Shown: positions 16,485 to 26,546, numbered from the stretch's first letter. The stretch is DNA of 64,000 nt from Akkermansia muciniphila (GCA_004557455.1 SFDX01000009.1:7911-71910), one strand, 5' to 3'. The notes: a model not told the origin generated them from the sequence alone. Numbers and translations are program-made.

Positions 16485-17718
16485 GTTCTACGGGGGTTGC
16501 AAGGTGGCAGACTTCTTCAAACATCTTGATTAACAGCTCGCGCTTCTCGGGGGAGAAAGCTCCGTTCTGCTCTTCGTACTGATTCAATCTCATCTTAAAA
16601 ACGCGCTCCGGGCTGTAATCCGCCAATGTCTCCGTTACCGCATGCTCACTGCCTCCGCCGGAGAAAAGAGGGGTCTTGGCTGCCTTTCGAACCACGATCA
16701 CCGGCACCGCCGTTTCTTCCAACTGCTCGCGCAGGCAGGCACGCAGCTCCGCCTGGGTCAGGTCTGCCCCGGTATACTCCAGGTTCAGCCACAGGGGGAC
16801 CTCGGGATGCTCGGCGACCCGGCGGCGGCATTCCCGGGCCAGGGCGTCCGCTTCCTCTCGCGTGGCAATCCGGCGGTTCACCATCTTGGTGAAGGCGGGG
16901 ACGGTCAGCGTCTCCACACTAAAACCGCCGTCTGCCGCAGGCTCCGTCATCAGCATACAGTGCTCGATGTCGCCCTCGTCCGTGGCCATGGGCAGCGGGC
17001 TGCCGCTGTAGTGCATGCGCCCGGCCTGCAGAGCATAGCATTTGTGAATGTGACCCAAGGCCACATAGTCGAACACGGCGGGGAAGGCCGCTGCGGGCAG
17101 CACATCCAGGGTGCCGATGAGCGAGCGAGTGCTGCTTGTCGGGACGGCTCCCACCACGGCTTGGTGGGCCATACAAATCACACGCCCGGCGGGGTGTGCC
17201 TGCTTCCATTCCTCGGCCAAGCGCGCCACCTCGGCCAACACATCGGCCACGCCGTCCGTGTACGCCGTCTGCCGCGCCGCTTCGTCGTCTGCGGACACCG
17301 CTCGCGCCACCTCGGGACGCAGGAAGGGCACGGCGCACACGAGCAGCTCCTCTCCCACCGGCACCAGGCACTCCGCTGCCCGCTCCCGGGTCAGGGAGCT
17401 CACCACGCGCACGTTCATTCGGCGGAGCAGGCTTTGCTCCACCTCCAGCTGCGCCATGCTGTCGTGGTTACCGGCGGTGATCACCACCTGTCGACACCCC
17501 GCCTCACTCGCCTGCGCCAGAAAATCGCAGTACTGTTTCTTTGCCGTCGCCGACGGCGTCGTGGTGTCGAAGATGTCGCCGCTCACCAACAAGACGTCTA
17601 CCGACTTCTCCTTGATGACCCCCAACAGCCACGCCAGAAATTTCTCGTATTCCTCCGTGCGCCTCGTGTCCAACAGCATTTTCCCCAAATGCCAATCCGA
17701 TGTGTGCAGTATTCTCAT
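16474..17718 (-). CDS. sbcD: exonuclease subunit SbcD
   Basis: SbcD is the metallophosphoesterase nuclease partner of SbcC. The 414-residue protein starts MRILHTSDWHLGK and carries the calcineurin-type motifs SGDIFD, GNHDS, AHQAV and GHIHKCY in order, the Mn-binding phosphoesterase signature. The C-terminal capping region is present. ATG 17718 was chosen because motif I begins there; an upstream in-frame extension of 66 codons is low-quality. It is first in an operon with sbcC (11-bp overlap), and its promoter lies 16 nt upstream. Confidence 0.96.
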   Translation of the reverse strand: MRILHTSDWHLGKMLLDTRRTEEYEKFLAWLLGVIKEKSVDVLLVSGDIFDTTTPSATAKKQYCDFLAQASEAGCRQVVITAGNHDSMAQLEVEQSLLRRMNVRVVSSLTRERAAECLVPVGEELLVCAVPFLRPEVARAVSADDEAARQTAYTDGVADVLAEVARLAEEWKQAHPAGRVICMAHQAVVGAVPTSSTRSLIGTLDVLPAAAFPAVFDYVALGHIHKCYALQAGRMHYSGSPLPMATDEGDIEHCMLMTEPAADGGFSVETLTVPAFTKMVNRRIATREEADALARECRRRVAEHPEVPLWLNLEYTGADLTQAELRACLREQLEETAVPVIVVRKAAKTPLFSGGGSEHAVTETLADYSPERVFKMRLNQYEEQNGAFSPEKRELLIKMFEEVCHLATPVEHEN

Positions 17719-17734
17719 ATCCCGTGTGTTCTCT

Positions 17735-17763
17735 ATTATACCACACCCTCCCCCGCATTTCAA
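17735..17763 (-). promoter_or_regulatory. sigma70-type promoter of sbcDC
   Basis: Minus strand: TTGAAA (17763-17758), 17-bp spacer, TATAAT (17740-17735). Confidence 0.75.
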
Positions 17764-17785
17764 GACAATTCGCTGCCCCCCCTCA

Positions 17786-17827
17786 CAAAAAAAGAGCACC
17801 CCTGTCACCCAAAGGCGGCAGGGGCGT
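17786..17827 (-). terminator. terminator after the lipoprotein gene
   Basis: Minus strand: gcccctg pairs with caggggt, followed by gctcttttttt. Confidence 0.75.
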
Positions 17828-17855
17828 CGTGACTTCTCAAAAGGCGAGAAGAAGA

Positions 17856-18398
17856 TTATAGGGAGAGGCTGTCGCTTTGCTTGATCATAACTCTCTGAGC
17901 TTGTTCGATTTTCCAATTGTAGTCGCAGTTGCCTTCATGGGTGAAAGGCATCTTATCGAGGGTTGCCAATGCATATTCACCGGCTCGGTATTTTGCCATG
18001 TAATCATTATCAATGGTCAACTCGACCGTTCCACCATGGATCGTACACTCCGATTGATCCGAGGTATAACCGAGCCAGATCTCAAATTTTCCATTCCCCA
18101 AGGATTTCGCGCTCCATGTTCCTGTGACTTTGTGGTAAGGATTCTTTGTACCGCCTTCTTTTTTTGGAAGGATGAGCGTGCACCTTTGCCCCGAAGAATC
18201 AAGCACGAGTGCGTATACGGCTGTGTCCCACAACGTGCCGCCGGAAGTAGAAACCCCAAGTTCGATTACAACTCCCTCGAATCCCTCGCTGATCAAGCTC
18301 TCGGAGGGCCCGGAGGAAGATGAACCGCTTCCGCCGCAGCCCGCAAGGGCCAGGGCCGCAAGGCAACCCATCATGGTGTTGAACAATGTTCGTTTCAT
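17856..18398 (-). CDS. small lipoprotein of unknown function
   Basis: This 180-residue product begins MKRTLFNTMMGCLAALALAGC, a lipoprotein signal peptide with lipobox LAGC (Cys21), followed by a Gly/Ser-rich linker. The mature domain (about residues 40-165) is beta-rich, with one GTW and a C-x-x-HGGTVELTI segment; two Cys may form a disulfide. I do not recognise the family. A -35 like TTGACG lies at 18431-18426 but no good -10 follows. The AT content is higher than in its neighbours, so acquisition is possible but not shown. Confidence 0.75.
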   Translation of the reverse strand: MKRTLFNTMMGCLAALALAGCGGSGSSSSGPSESLISEGFEGVVIELGVSTSGGTLWDTAVYALVLDSSGQRCTLILPKKEGGTKNPYHKVTGTWSAKSLGNGKFEIWLGYTSDQSECTIHGGTVELTIDNDYMAKYRAGEYALATLDKMPFTHEGNCDYNWKIEQAQRVMIKQSDSLSL

Positions 18399-18479
18399 AA
18401 TGCTGTGTGAATGTGTGTTGATGAAGCGTCAAGGGATTCTCCGCAGCATGCAGTTACCCCCTGCTGACAAGATCAGCAT

Positions 18480-18643
18480 ACAGCATTTCGCATGCACACC
18501 CAACAAACCCCATTGATACTCAAGGAGTTATGAAGAAAACGAGCTGCTCGGAGAGTTTAGAAAACTCTAATGTGAAGTCGTTTTTTGTTGTTTATTTCGG
18601 CAAATCAACAACTTGGGAGTTGACACAGCATGCGAAATGCTGT
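18480..18643. repeat. 16-bp inverted repeat bounding an AT-richer intergenic block
   Basis: acagcatttcgcatgc at 18480-18495 is the exact reverse complement of gcatgcgaaatgctgt at 18628-18643. Inside lies a 7-bp palindrome (agagttt/aaactct, about 18552-18568) and a T6 run. The right arm can also fold alone (acagcat/atgctgt). This block fills most of the 315-bp gap 18399-18713. An ORF at 18530 (AAGGAG only 2 nt from its ATG) runs antisense into the next gene and was not accepted. Confidence 0.7.
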
Positions 18644-18713
18644 AGGCAAGCCCGAGCCATGCTGCGAGCAGTCAGCGCGCGCGTTTTCCCCGGAGGGGCA
18701 CCCATCTCATCCC

Positions 18714-19475
18714 TCAGCGGGGGTTTACGAACACGGGCATGCCGATGTAGCAATACTTCCAGAGGAAGGCCGCCGTCTTGGCACTGAGGCGGATGCAGCC
18801 GTGGGAGGCGGGGTAGCCCACCATGGCGCCTTGGTGAAAGCCCACGCCGTCATTCGTGAGGCGCTGGAAGTACTCCATGCGAGCCGAGTTGTACAGATTC
18901 GAGCGGTGGTGCAGGTCACGCTCCATGATATGAAAATAGCCCGTGGGGGTGGGTTTGGAAGCGCGACCGGTGCAAACCTCGAAGCGCAGCAGCACCTTCT
19001 CGCCGTCCTTGAAGACGCCGCGTTGATCCGCCAAGCTGATGACAATGTGACGCCCCCGGAGCTCCTCCTGCAGGATCTCATCGGCATAGATGTTATTGAA
19101 AGCATTGGCCTCACTGTACGCCAACCAGCAGGCGGCGGCCAAGGCTTTTTTGCGCGCAGAACGCATGAGCTTGCGCTGAGCCTCCGTGAGAGCCGCGCCT
19201 GCGGCGGCATCCTCAGGCGTAGGCTTGATATCCTCCGGGTAACGGAAACAGGATTGAGTGGCACCGCGACCGGGCACGGGCGGACGCGCCGCAAACTCCG
19301 CCTGCTGCGGGCTGAGCCCCCACTCCGGCAGCAGCTCAATGCTGACAGGTTGGCGCATCCGCAGGTACGAGGCGGCTTGGGGGTCGCGATACCTCATCTC
19401 CACCACCTCCTCGCCCATCCCCTGCGGGCTGCAGAGGAAAGACAAACACGCGAGAAAGCAGAGGAAGAATCGCAT
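18714..19475 (-). CDS. L,D-transpeptidase (YkuD domain)
   Basis: This exported 253-residue protein has a signal peptide (MRFFLCFLACLSFLCS) and a C-terminal YkuD domain (about residues 135-253). The catalytic motif HxxG...SHGCIRLS appears as GFHQGAMVGYPASHGCIRLS, with Cys235 approximately as nucleophile. These enzymes make 3-3 peptidoglycan crosslinks or attach lipoproteins to the wall. No LysM or peptidoglycan-binding domain is seen; the middle (80-130) is helical and charged. The promoter is 9 nt upstream of ATG 19475 and is divergent from the menD promoter. Confidence 0.92.
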   Translation of the reverse strand: MRFFLCFLACLSFLCSPQGMGEEVVEMRYRDPQAASYLRMRQPVSIELLPEWGLSPQQAEFAARPPVPGRGATQSCFRYPEDIKPTPEDAAAGAALTEAQRKLMRSARKKALAAACWLAYSEANAFNNIYADEILQEELRGRHIVISLADQRGVFKDGEKVLLRFEVCTGRASKPTPTGYFHIMERDLHHRSNLYNSARMEYFQRLTNDGVGFHQGAMVGYPASHGCIRLSAKTAAFLWKYCYIGMPVFVNPR

Positions 19476-19484
19476 AACCGGAAC

Positions 19485-19513
19485 ATTCTAGCCGCGCCCC
19501 GAAGAAATGTCAA
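19485..19513 (-). promoter_or_regulatory. sigma70-type promoter of the L,D-transpeptidase gene
   Basis: Minus strand: TTGACA (19513-19508), 17-bp spacer, TAGAAT (19490-19485), 9 nt to ATG. Confidence 0.8.
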
Positions 19514-19571
19514 GGCTATTCCGCCAACAGGTTTGTGTATGACTTACAACGGGCGCGGGGGAAGGCGGGTC

Positions 19572-19600
19572 TTGCCTTTTCCGGCGAGCTGTGCTACAAT
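19572..19600 (+). promoter_or_regulatory. promoter placing +1 on the menD start codon
   Basis: TTGCCT at 19572-19577, 17-bp spacer, TACAAT at 19595-19600, then exactly 6 nt to GTG 19607. This predicts a leaderless menDBC mRNA. Confidence 0.75.
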
Positions 19601-19606
19601 CGGGGC

Positions 19607-21196
19607 GTGGCGGAATACAGCAACATACCGGCAGTGCGCAGTTTGTGCGCGTTGGTGGCAGCGCACGGCATTCGATGCTGTGTGCTGTGTCCGGGCAGCA
19701 GAAATTCCCCCATTGTGCGCACGCTGGAGGCCATGGAGGGGATGGAGTGCCGGGAGCTAACGGATGAACGGAGCGCAGGCTTTGCGGCGCTCGGGTGGAG
19801 CAGCCGGATCGGGGAGCCGGTGCTGCTCTGTGTCACCTCCGGCTCTGCCCTGCTGAATGCGCACCCCGCCGTGGCAGAGGCCGCCTACCGCAAGCTGCCC
19901 CTCCTGGTGGTGTCCGCCGACCGCCCGGAGGAATGGATAGGCCAGCAGGACGGGCAAACGCTGCCGCAGCCGGGAGTGTACGGCGGGTTGGTACGCTATT
20001 CGTGTCAGCTACCCGTAGCCGACGGCCGGGAAGAACGCCTGCACCGCAACCGCCTGATCAACGAAGCCCTGCTCGAGCTGCGGCGGCATGGCGGGGGCCC
20101 GGTGCACATCAACGCACCCCTGCGGGAACCTTTATTCGGCACGGATGCCGCCCCCCTGCCGCAGGAGCGGGTGATACGGCGCACCGAGACGGCCACCATG
20201 CGCCGTGAGGATGAAGAAGAGCTGCTGAACATTGTCGCTAGCCTGCCGCGCCGACTGATTTTGTTAGGCCAACTCCCCGAGCCCCCCGCGCTGCCGCCGG
20301 AATTGATCGAGAAAGGATTTGCCTTGGCAGGCGAGCACCTGAGCAACGCAGCATCCCTCACACAGACGCGCCCCGATGCCGTGCCGGGAGCGGAGAGCCC
20401 GCAGCTTCTCATCACGATGGGCGGGTGTTTGGTCTCCAAGCGACTGAAAAACATGCTGCGGCAGAACCCGCCGGAGGAGCACTGGCATGTGAGCCGAGAC
20501 GGCGCATGCCCCGACACCTTCGGCTGCCTGACGCGCTGCATCGAAGGCGACCCGACGGAGCTTTGGGATCTGCTGGCAGCCTTCGCCGAGCCCGGGGACA
20601 CCGCCTACGCCGCCGCTTGGCAGCGCAGCACACCGCCGCCGCAACTGCCCTACTGCGGCCCCGCAATCGTGGGCGCGGCCATGGCCGCTCTGCCGCCGAA
20701 CAGCGTGCTGCACTTGGCCAACAGCTCCGCCGTGCGCTATGCGCAACTCTTCCCCCTGTCGCCGGGAACACATACGGAATGCAACCGGGGCGTGAACGGC
20801 ATCGAAGGCAGCCTCTCCGCCGCCCTGGGCTATGCGGAAGGTGATGAGCGGCTGAACCTGCTCATCATCGGCGACCTGAGCTTCTTCTACGACATGAACG
20901 CCCTGTGGCAGGCGAAGCCGAGTGGCAACATGCGCATCCTGCTCCTCAACAACGGCGGCGGCGGCATCTTCGATGCCCTGCCCGGCCTGCAGCCCACCCC
21001 CGCCATACGCGGCAGGAACCCGCGCAGTGCCGAGGCTTGGGCCCGCTGCTGCGGCTGGCACTATCTACCCGTGCGCGGTGAACGGGACCTCCCCGCAGCC
21101 GTGGCGGCACTCACTTCCCCCGACTCCCCCGCACCCGTGCTGGTGGAAGCCTTTACCGACAGCAAGCAAGACGCCCGGATACTCCGACAACAATGA
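19607..21196 (+). CDS. menD: 2-succinyl-5-enolpyruvyl-6-hydroxy-3-cyclohexene-1-carboxylate synthase
   Basis: MenD is the ThDP enzyme that joins 2-oxoglutarate to isochorismate in menaquinone synthesis. The protein (529 residues from GTG 19607) shows [10 protein letters not shown] near residue 24, [14 protein letters not shown] with the ThDP-activating Glu, [16 protein letters not shown], and the C-terminal [12 protein letters not shown]hDP/Mg site. Length fits the family (about 550). GTG 19607 was preferred to an ATG at 19535 because the match starts here and the -10 ends 6 nt before it. Its TGA overlaps the menB ATG (ATGA). Confidence 0.95.
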   Translation: MAEYSNIPAVRSLCALVAAHGIRCCVLCPGSRNSPIVRTLEAMEGMECRELTDERSAGFAALGWSSRIGEPVLLCVTSGSALLNAHPAVAEAAYRKLPLLVVSADRPEEWIGQQDGQTLPQPGVYGGLVRYSCQLPVADGREERLHRNRLINEALLELRRHGGGPVHINAPLREPLFGTDAAPLPQERVIRRTETATMRREDEEELLNIVASLPRRLILLGQLPEPPALPPELIEKGFALAGEHLSNAASLTQTRPDAVPGAESPQLLITMGGCLVSKRLKNMLRQNPPEEHWHVSRDGACPDTFGCLTRCIEGDPTELWDLLAAFAEPGDTAYAAAWQRSTPPPQLPYCGPAIVGAAMAALPPNSVLHLANSSAVRYAQLFPLSPGTHTECNRGVNGIEGSLSAALGYAEGDERLNLLIIGDLSFFYDMNALWQAKPSGNMRILLLNNGGGGIFDALPGLQPTPAIRGRNPRSAEAWARCCGWHYLPVRGERDLPAAVAALTSPDSPAPVLVEAFTDSKQDARILRQQ

Positions 21197-22011
21197 AACG
21201 CAACTGGACACCCATCAAGGAATACCGCGAAATCCTCTTCGAGCAATACAACGGCATCGCCCGAATCACCATCAACCGCGAACGCTACCGCAACGCCTTT
21301 ACCCCGCTGACCACGGCCGAGATGAGCGATGCCCTGCACCTGTGCCGCGAGATGCCGAATATATCGGTGGTGGTGCTCACCGGCGCCGGCGACACGGCCT
21401 TCTGCGCGGGCGGCGACATGAATGTGAAGAGACGCGGCGGCTATGTGGACGAAGCGGGCGTGCCGCGCCTCTCCGTGTTAGATGTACAGAAACAGATCCG
21501 CAGCCTGCCCAAGCCCGTTATCGCCGCCGTGAACGGCTTTGCTATCGGCGGCGGGCATGTGCTGCATGTGGTCTGCGACCTCACCATTGCCTCCGAGAAC
21601 GCCGTCTTCGGCCAGACAGGCCCGCGCGTGGGCAGCTTCGATGCCGGCTTCGGCTCCTCATACATGGCCCGCTGCATCGGCCAGAAGAAAACCCGCGAAA
21701 TCTGGTTCCTCTGCCGCAAATATACGGCACAAGAAGCCCTCGACATGGGCTTGGTCAACAAGGTGGTTCCCCTCGCGCAACTGGAAGACGAGTATGTGCA
21801 ATGGGCGGAGGAGATGATGCAGCACTCCCCCATTGCCCTGCGCCTCATCAAAGCCGGACTCAACGCCGAGCTGGACGGCCAAGCCGGCATCCAGGAACTG
21901 GCGGGCGACGCCACCATGCTGTATTATATGTGTGACGAAGCCCACGAGGGATCCCGCGCCTTCTTGGAGAAACGCAAGCCGGACTTCTCGCAATACCCCA
22001 AGCTGCCATGA
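21193..22011 (+). CDS. menB: 1,4-dihydroxy-2-naphthoyl-CoA synthase
   Basis: MenB closes the second ring of menaquinone from O-succinylbenzoyl-CoA. The 272-residue crotonase-fold protein has the CoA-binding/oxyanion motif [11 protein letters not shown], the [16 protein letters not shown] helix, and the MenB-specific [20 protein letters not shown] with Asp and Tyr active residues, followed by [15 protein letters not shown]. Length and end ([10 protein letters not shown]) match the family. It overlaps menD and menC by 4 bp at both ends, indicating translational coupling. Confidence 0.97.
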   Translation: MKRNWTPIKEYREILFEQYNGIARITINRERYRNAFTPLTTAEMSDALHLCREMPNISVVVLTGAGDTAFCAGGDMNVKRRGGYVDEAGVPRLSVLDVQKQIRSLPKPVIAAVNGFAIGGGHVLHVVCDLTIASENAVFGQTGPRVGSFDAGFGSSYMARCIGQKKTREIWFLCRKYTAQEALDMGLVNKVVPLAQLEDEYVQWAEEMMQHSPIALRLIKAGLNAELDGQAGIQELAGDATMLYYMCDEAHEGSRAFLEKRKPDFSQYPKLP

Positions 22012-23012
22012 TGCGGCACCGGCTCCGCTGTCCCGCTCTGCGCCTGCATATGCAACGGCGGGTGCTGCACTTCCGCGCACCCAAGCGCACCTCCCTGCAC
22101 ACCCTGCGAGAGCGGGTAACCTACATCATCACCGCCCGCAATGCCGAGGGACGCGTGGGGTACGGCGAGAGCTGCCGCATGCCGGGACGCTCCCCCGAAC
22201 CGGAAGCGGGCTACGCCGAAGCCCTGGAGGCCGCCTGCCGCCGAGTCGAGGCGCAGGGGGAACTGCCCCCGGACGACCTGCGGGACTTCCCCTCCGCGCG
22301 CTTCGGCATCGAATGTGCCCTGATGGACCTCCTCGACCTATGGCCGAAGGAACCGGCACGGGCCGAGCTGCACCGTCTCATCTGGCCCGGCACGGCGGAG
22401 GACATGCTCGCTGCCATGGAGCAAGGCGCGCAACAGGGCTTCCGCGTCCTCAAGTTCAAGCTGGGCGCCCTACCCTTTGCCGAAGAGCTCGACCTGGTGC
22501 GCGAAGCCGCGCGGCGTTTTCCGCACCTTACCCTGCACGGCGATGCTAACGGAGCCTTTCTCCCCGCCGAACTGCTCCCCCGCGCAGAGGCCCTGGCGGA
22601 GGCAGGGCTGCATTGGCTGGAGCAACCACTGCCCCCCGGTTCCCCCGATTCAGCGGCCCTGCTGCCCGCCCTGCCCCTCCCCGTTGCACTGGACGAAGAG
22701 CTGACTCCCCACTGCACCCGAGCGGCTCGGGAACAGCTCCTGGACGAGTTGAGGCCCGACATGATTATCATCAAGCCCATGCTGCACGGCGGATTGGCAG
22801 GCGCGGAAGAATGGGCTGCCGCCGCCGAAGCCCGAGGCATCGCATGGCGGGCCAACTCGGCACTGGAGAGCCACATCGGCCTGCAGGCCCTGCTGCGATG
22901 GTGCGCCCACCGCGCCCCCGGAGCCATTCAGGGACTCGGCACCGGGCAACTCTTTACCGATGACCTGCCGACACCCCTCCGCTTCTGCCCGCCGCATCTT
23001 TTTTTGACATAA
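22008..23012 (+). CDS. menC: o-succinylbenzoate synthase
   Basis: MenC dehydrates SHCHC to o-succinylbenzoate. This 334-residue enolase-superfamily protein has the catalytic Lys pair in [10 protein letters not shown] (about residue 145-152), metal ligands in [15 protein letters not shown] and LDEELT, and the second Lys in IIKPMLHGG (about 260). It starts with ATG overlapping the menB stop (ATGATG). menE, menF, menH and menA are not in this window. The cluster menDBC covers the headgroup core steps only. Confidence 0.92.
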   Translation: MMRHRLRCPALRLHMQRRVLHFRAPKRTSLHTLRERVTYIITARNAEGRVGYGESCRMPGRSPEPEAGYAEALEAACRRVEAQGELPPDDLRDFPSARFGIECALMDLLDLWPKEPARAELHRLIWPGTAEDMLAAMEQGAQQGFRVLKFKLGALPFAEELDLVREAARRFPHLTLHGDANGAFLPAELLPRAEALAEAGLHWLEQPLPPGSPDSAALLPALPLPVALDEELTPHCTRAAREQLLDELRPDMIIIKPMLHGGLAGAEEWAAAAEARGIAWRANSALESHIGLQALLRWCAHRAPGAIQGLGTGQLFTDDLPTPLRFCPPHLFLT

Positions 23013-23042
23013 TTTGAACGGGCGAGCCGCCTGCGGTGTCTC

Positions 23043-23927
23043 ATGTTGTATATGAAGACAGCAACGATTCTCGCATTAGCCCTCGCGGCCGCCCCGTTGG
23101 CCGTGGCCGATATTATTGTTCCCCCCGCACCCCGCGCCTTTTCGGCGGCGGAGGATTGCGATGTGATGGCGGAGAACACCGTCCGCGCCATTCTGGTGAG
23201 CAAGACCGACACGGCCGCCGTCTTTGAGGTACTGGAAAACCTAGCCTACAACCGCCCCGTGCGCTACGGCGACCCGAAGCTCACCAAAAACGCCCGCTTC
23301 GAGGTGTCCCTTACCCCCGTGCCGGGCCAGCCCGCCGTTGTGGCGCAAAAGATTGCCGGTATGCAGCCCGGTGAGGAAGCCACCATGATTGTGCGCCACC
23401 TTTTCCTCTTTGCCCCCGCCGCCGGACAGGACCCGAACGTGCGCCCCGTCACGCGCATTGCCCTGCGCAAGGAGGCCGTCGCCCCGGCGCCCACCCCGAG
23501 CATCGGCGGTGTGATGAATGTGCCCGCCGGCAGCATGCACTCGGAGAGCGTCTCCGTCACCGTCATCAACGGCGTACGCACTGAGATCCGCACTACCACG
23601 GACCAGCTCCCCGGCCAGCCGCCCGTCACCCGCAAATATGTGAACGGCGTGGAGGTCGACCCCGCCACGAACGCGCCGCTCACCACCCCGGCCCCGGCGA
23701 CTCCCGCTGCCCCGGCCCCGGCAACACCTGCCGCCCCGCAGCAGCCCACCGCCCCCGCGGTACCCGCTCTGCCGGCCACTCCCCTTACCCCGGCCACCCC
23801 GGCGACTCCTGCCACCCCGGCTCCTCTGCCGGCGACGCCTGCCGCCCCGGTCGAACCGACTCAACAGCCCGCTGCCCCCACCGGCTCCACGGCTGACGAC
23901 GAGTCTCAGACGATCATTGAAAACTGA
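23043..23927 (+). CDS. secreted protein with a Pro/Ala/Thr-rich tail
   Basis: Unrecognised 294-residue protein. A signal peptide (MKTATILALALAAAPLAVA, from the second ATG at 23052) precedes a 120-residue beta-rich domain starting IIVPPAPRAFSAAEDC. This is followed by about 100 residues dominated by Ala, Pro and Thr (repeats of ATPA-x-P), low complexity and probably disordered, ending in the acidic DDESQTIIEN. The tail may span the envelope. Start 23052 is an equally good choice. A -35 TTGACA lies at 23004-23009 but no clear -10; it starts 30 nt after menC and may be co-transcribed. Confidence 0.75.
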   Translation: MLYMKTATILALALAAAPLAVADIIVPPAPRAFSAAEDCDVMAENTVRAILVSKTDTAAVFEVLENLAYNRPVRYGDPKLTKNARFEVSLTPVPGQPAVVAQKIAGMQPGEEATMIVRHLFLFAPAAGQDPNVRPVTRIALRKEAVAPAPTPSIGGVMNVPAGSMHSESVSVTVINGVRTEIRTTTDQLPGQPPVTRKYVNGVEVDPATNAPLTTPAPATPAAPAPATPAAPQQPTAPAVPALPATPLTPATPATPATPAPLPATPAAPVEPTQQPAAPTGSTADDESQTIIEN

Positions 23928-23950
23928 GCCCCGGTCTCGTCCTCTACCCG

Positions 23951-23992
23951 GCTCCCCCCGCACCCTTCCCGGGTCGCCGGGGGAGCTTTGTT
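23951..23992 (+). terminator. terminator after the Pro/Ala-rich secreted protein gene
   Basis: gctccccc pairs with gggggagc across an 18-nt GC-rich loop; TTTGTT follows. The T tract is weak. Confidence 0.6.
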
Positions 23993-24017
23993 ATACAAGA
24001 GAGAAAAGCATGCCGCC

Positions 24018-24755
24018 TCAATCCAAGGCGTAACGCGCGGCGGAAAGCGCCATAAACGCCGCCGTCTCAACACGCAGGATGATGGGCCCCAGAGAAATGG
24101 GAGCGTAGCCCGCCGCAGCGGAGGCCGCATATTCAGCGGGCGAAAAGTCGCCCTCCGGCCCGATGAGAAGCACAACGGCGCGATGCCCGACAGCGCGGGC
24201 GGCCTCCAGGGTCTCGCGCATGGGACGTGCCTCGGGCGTGATGGCGCATTGCAGCTTGAGCGACGGCAAATCCGCCCGCTGCAAGAAAAGAGAAAAAGCC
24301 TGCGGAGGTTCCACCGCAGGGAGCAGGTTCACCCCGGACTGCTTGCAGGCCTCCAGCACGGTACGCTGCCACTTAGCGGCCTTGGCTGCGGCATCCCCCG
24401 CCCCGGGACGGGCAATGGTGCGCTCCGTTACCAGCGGGATGATACGGCAGGCCCCGAGTTCCACCGCCTTCTGCGCGATGAGGTCCATATTCGCCCCCTT
24501 GGGGATGGCGATGGCCAGCGTGATCTGCGCCACGGGCGGCAGCGGCGGCAGCGGCCGCAACACCTGAAGCTGCATGGCAGAGCTCCCCTCCGCCTGCACC
24601 AAGCGCGCCACGGCAGCCCGCCCTGCACCGTCGAACACCTCCAGCTCATCCCCGGGGCGCAGGCGCATCACGCGCAGGGCATGACGCGCCTCCTCCCCCT
24701 CCACGCGCAGGGAGGGAGCCTCGAAATCCGCCCCGGGTGTATAACAACGGTGCAT
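24018..24755 (-). CDS. rsmE: 16S rRNA m3U1498 methyltransferase
   Basis: RsmE methylates U1498 of 16S rRNA with SAM. The 245-residue product starts MHRCYTPG and has the SPOUT-fold signatures ARHALRVMRLRPGDELEVFDG near the N-terminus (PUA-like), IPKGANMDLIAQKAVELG in the middle, and the knot IGPEGDFSPAE...SLGPIILRVETA at the end. The start 24755 was chosen over an upstream codon because it begins the domain and lies 11 nt after the dnaJ stop. It is the third gene of the grpE-dnaJ-rsmE operon. Confidence 0.95.
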   Translation of the reverse strand: MHRCYTPGADFEAPSLRVEGEEARHALRVMRLRPGDELEVFDGAGRAAVARLVQAEGSSAMQLQVLRPLPPLPPVAQITLAIAIPKGANMDLIAQKAVELGACRIIPLVTERTIARPGAGDAAAKAAKWQRTVLEACKQSGVNLLPAVEPPQAFSLFLQRADLPSLKLQCAITPEARPMRETLEAARAVGHRAVVLLIGPEGDFSPAEYAASAAAGYAPISLGPIILRVETAAFMALSAARYALD

Positions 24756-24766
24756 CGTCGAGTGGC

Positions 24767-25909
24767 TCAGGAGAGGTACTTCCGGGCGCGAGCTGCGAAC
24801 TCCGCGCACTCCGGCTGGTTGTCATCCTTCAGCGTCCCCGCGAAGGCCTCCAACGCCTTCTTCTGGGAGCTGCTGAGGTCGGAGGGGATCTCCACCTGCA
24901 CCTCCACCAGCAGGTCACCGTGCCCGGCGCCCTTGAGTGCGGGCATACCCTTATCCCGCAGGCGGAAGGTGGTGCCGTTCTTGGTAGAGGCCGGCAGCTT
25001 CAGCTTGGCGGGGCCGTCCGGCGTAGGCACGGTAATAATGCCACCCGTAAGCGCCAGGGCCAAGGGAATAGGCATCACGCAGAGCAGGTCGTTGCCCTCA
25101 CGGGTGAACACCTCGTTGGGTTTCACCTCCAGGAACACATAGAGGTCCCCCGTCTCGCCGCCGTGCACACCAGCATCGCCGTTGGAGGTAGAGCGCAGGC
25201 GGGTACCCGTCTTCACGCCGGCCGGTACATTCAGGGTAATCTGCACATCCTTGTGCACACGGCCCTCTCCGCGGCACTTGGGGCACGGGTTGCTGATGGT
25301 CTGCCCGGCGCCGTGGCAGGTGGGGCAGGTGCTCTGCTGCACAAAGAAGCCGCTCTGGCGCGTCACGACACCCGTGCCGTGGCAGGTGGGGCAGGTCTTG
25401 AAGCCCGCCGTACCGTCCTTGGAGCCCGTGGCGTGGCAGGCTTCGCAGGGCACCAAGCGCTCGATCTCAAGCGTCTTGGTGCAGCCGTGATAAGCCTCCT
25501 CCAGCGTGATGTCCAAGTCATAGCGCAGGTCGCCGCCCGGCTGCCGGGGATCCGCCTTGCGGCGTCCGCCGCCGAAGCCGCCGAACCCGCCGAAGCCCCC
25601 CATGCCGCCGAACATTTGGGCGAAAATGTCCATGGGGTCGGCAAAGCCACCGCCGGCACCCCCGCCGGCACCGTTCATGCCGCCGTTCTTGAAGGCTTCG
25701 TGGCCCATGCGGTCGTAGGCTGCACGCTTGTCGGCATCGCTGAGCACCTCATAGGCCTCGCCAATCTCCTTGAATTTCTCCTCAGCGGCCTTGTCATCCG
25801 GATTGCGGTCCGGGTGGTACTTCATGGCCAGCTTGCGGTAGGCCTTTTTGATGGTAGCATCGTCGGCGTTCTTGTCTACGCCGAGAATCTGGTAATAATC
25901 CTGTGCCAT
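24767..25909 (-). CDS. dnaJ: molecular chaperone DnaJ
   Basis: DnaJ delivers clients to DnaK and stimulates its ATPase. The 380-residue protein has the J-domain with HPD at about residues 32-34 ([13 protein letters not shown]), a Gly/Phe-rich linker ([12 protein letters not shown]), four zinc-finger repeats of CxxCxGxG type ([32 protein letters not shown]), and the two C-terminal beta domains. It lies 20 nt after grpE and 11 nt before rsmE. Confidence 0.98.
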   Translation of the reverse strand: MAQDYYQILGVDKNADDATIKKAYRKLAMKYHPDRNPDDKAAEEKFKEIGEAYEVLSDADKRAAYDRMGHEAFKNGGMNGAGGGAGGGFADPMDIFAQMFGGMGGFGGFGGFGGGRRKADPRQPGGDLRYDLDITLEEAYHGCTKTLEIERLVPCEACHATGSKDGTAGFKTCPTCHGTGVVTRQSGFFVQQSTCPTCHGAGQTISNPCPKCRGEGRVHKDVQITLNVPAGVKTGTRLRSTSNGDAGVHGGETGDLYVFLEVKPNEVFTREGNDLLCVMPIPLALALTGGIITVPTPDGPAKLKLPASTKNGTTFRLRDKGMPALKGAGHGDLLVEVQVEIPSDLSSSQKKALEAFAGTLKDDNQPECAEFAARARKYLS

Positions 25910-25929
25910 AGCAAATTCGGCGTAAGGGG

Positions 25930-26511
25930 TTAGGCTTTATCCTCGGCGTTCTGCTGCTCCGGGGCGGCAGCCGTCACCACGTTCACGGGGCGCAGCAGGC
26001 GGTCCTTGAGTCGGAAACCGCGGCGCAGGATGCGCAGGATGGTTCCCTCCGGGCGGTCGGAGGGCTCGCTCATGATAGCCTCGTGCAGGTTGTGGTCGAA
26101 CATCTGCCCCGGCTCGCAGGGGATGGCCTGCACGCCCTGCCCCTCGAGGAAGGCGTGGAGCTGCTTCTGCACCATGCTCATGCCCACATAGATCATGGAG
26201 GAGGTATCCTGACCGGCCATCTGCATGCCCATCTCGAAGTTGTCGATAACAGGCAGAAGCTCCTCCAGCAAGCCTTGATTGGCGTACTTGGCGAACTCGG
26301 CGCGCTCCTTGGTGCAGCGCTTGCGGTAGTTGTCGTACTCGGCGGCGGTGCGCAGGGCGGTTTCGCGCCACTTGGTCAGCTCGTCCACGGGCTGTTCGGG
26401 GGTCTCCTCTGCGGGGGCCTGCTGCTGTGCGGCTTCATCAGGGGACTGCGCGGTCTCGTCGGCGGGAATGTCCTCCTGCCCTTGCTCTTTCTTGATTTCG
26501 TCTTCGTTCAT
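25930..26511 (-). CDS. grpE: nucleotide exchange factor GrpE
   Basis: GrpE is the nucleotide exchange factor of DnaK. The 193-residue protein has an acidic N-terminal coiled coil ([13 protein letters not shown]), the [21 protein letters not shown] helix, the [13 protein letters not shown] segment, and a C-terminal [25 protein letters not shown] beta domain. ATG 26511 was chosen over an upstream in-frame ATG because the promoter -10 ends exactly 6 nt before it. It is first in the grpE-dnaJ-rsmE operon; no CIRCE element was seen at the promoter. Confidence 0.97.
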   Translation of the reverse strand: MNEDEIKKEQGQEDIPADETAQSPDEAAQQQAPAEETPEQPVDELTKWRETALRTAAEYDNYRKRCTKERAEFAKYANQGLLEELLPVIDNFEMGMQMAGQDTSSMIYVGMSMVQKQLHAFLEGQGVQAIPCEPGQMFDHNLHEAIMSEPSDRPEGTILRILRRGFRLKDRLLRPVNVVTAAAPEQQNAEDKA

Positions 26512-26517
26512 GGCCGT

Positions 26518-26546
26518 ATAATACCCCCAAAGGGCCCTCGCGTCAA
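26518..26546 (-). promoter_or_regulatory. promoter placing +1 on the grpE start codon
   Basis: Minus strand: TTGACG (26546-26541), 17-bp spacer, TATTAT (26523-26518), exactly 6 nt to ATG 26511. A sigma70-like, leaderless arrangement. Confidence 0.75.

Noticed and set aside
18530..18787. 85-codon ORF with an AAGGAG before its ATG.
   Set aside because: The Shine-Dalgarno spacing is only 2 nt, the ORF runs antisense into the L,D-transpeptidase gene, and the product has no protein-like features.
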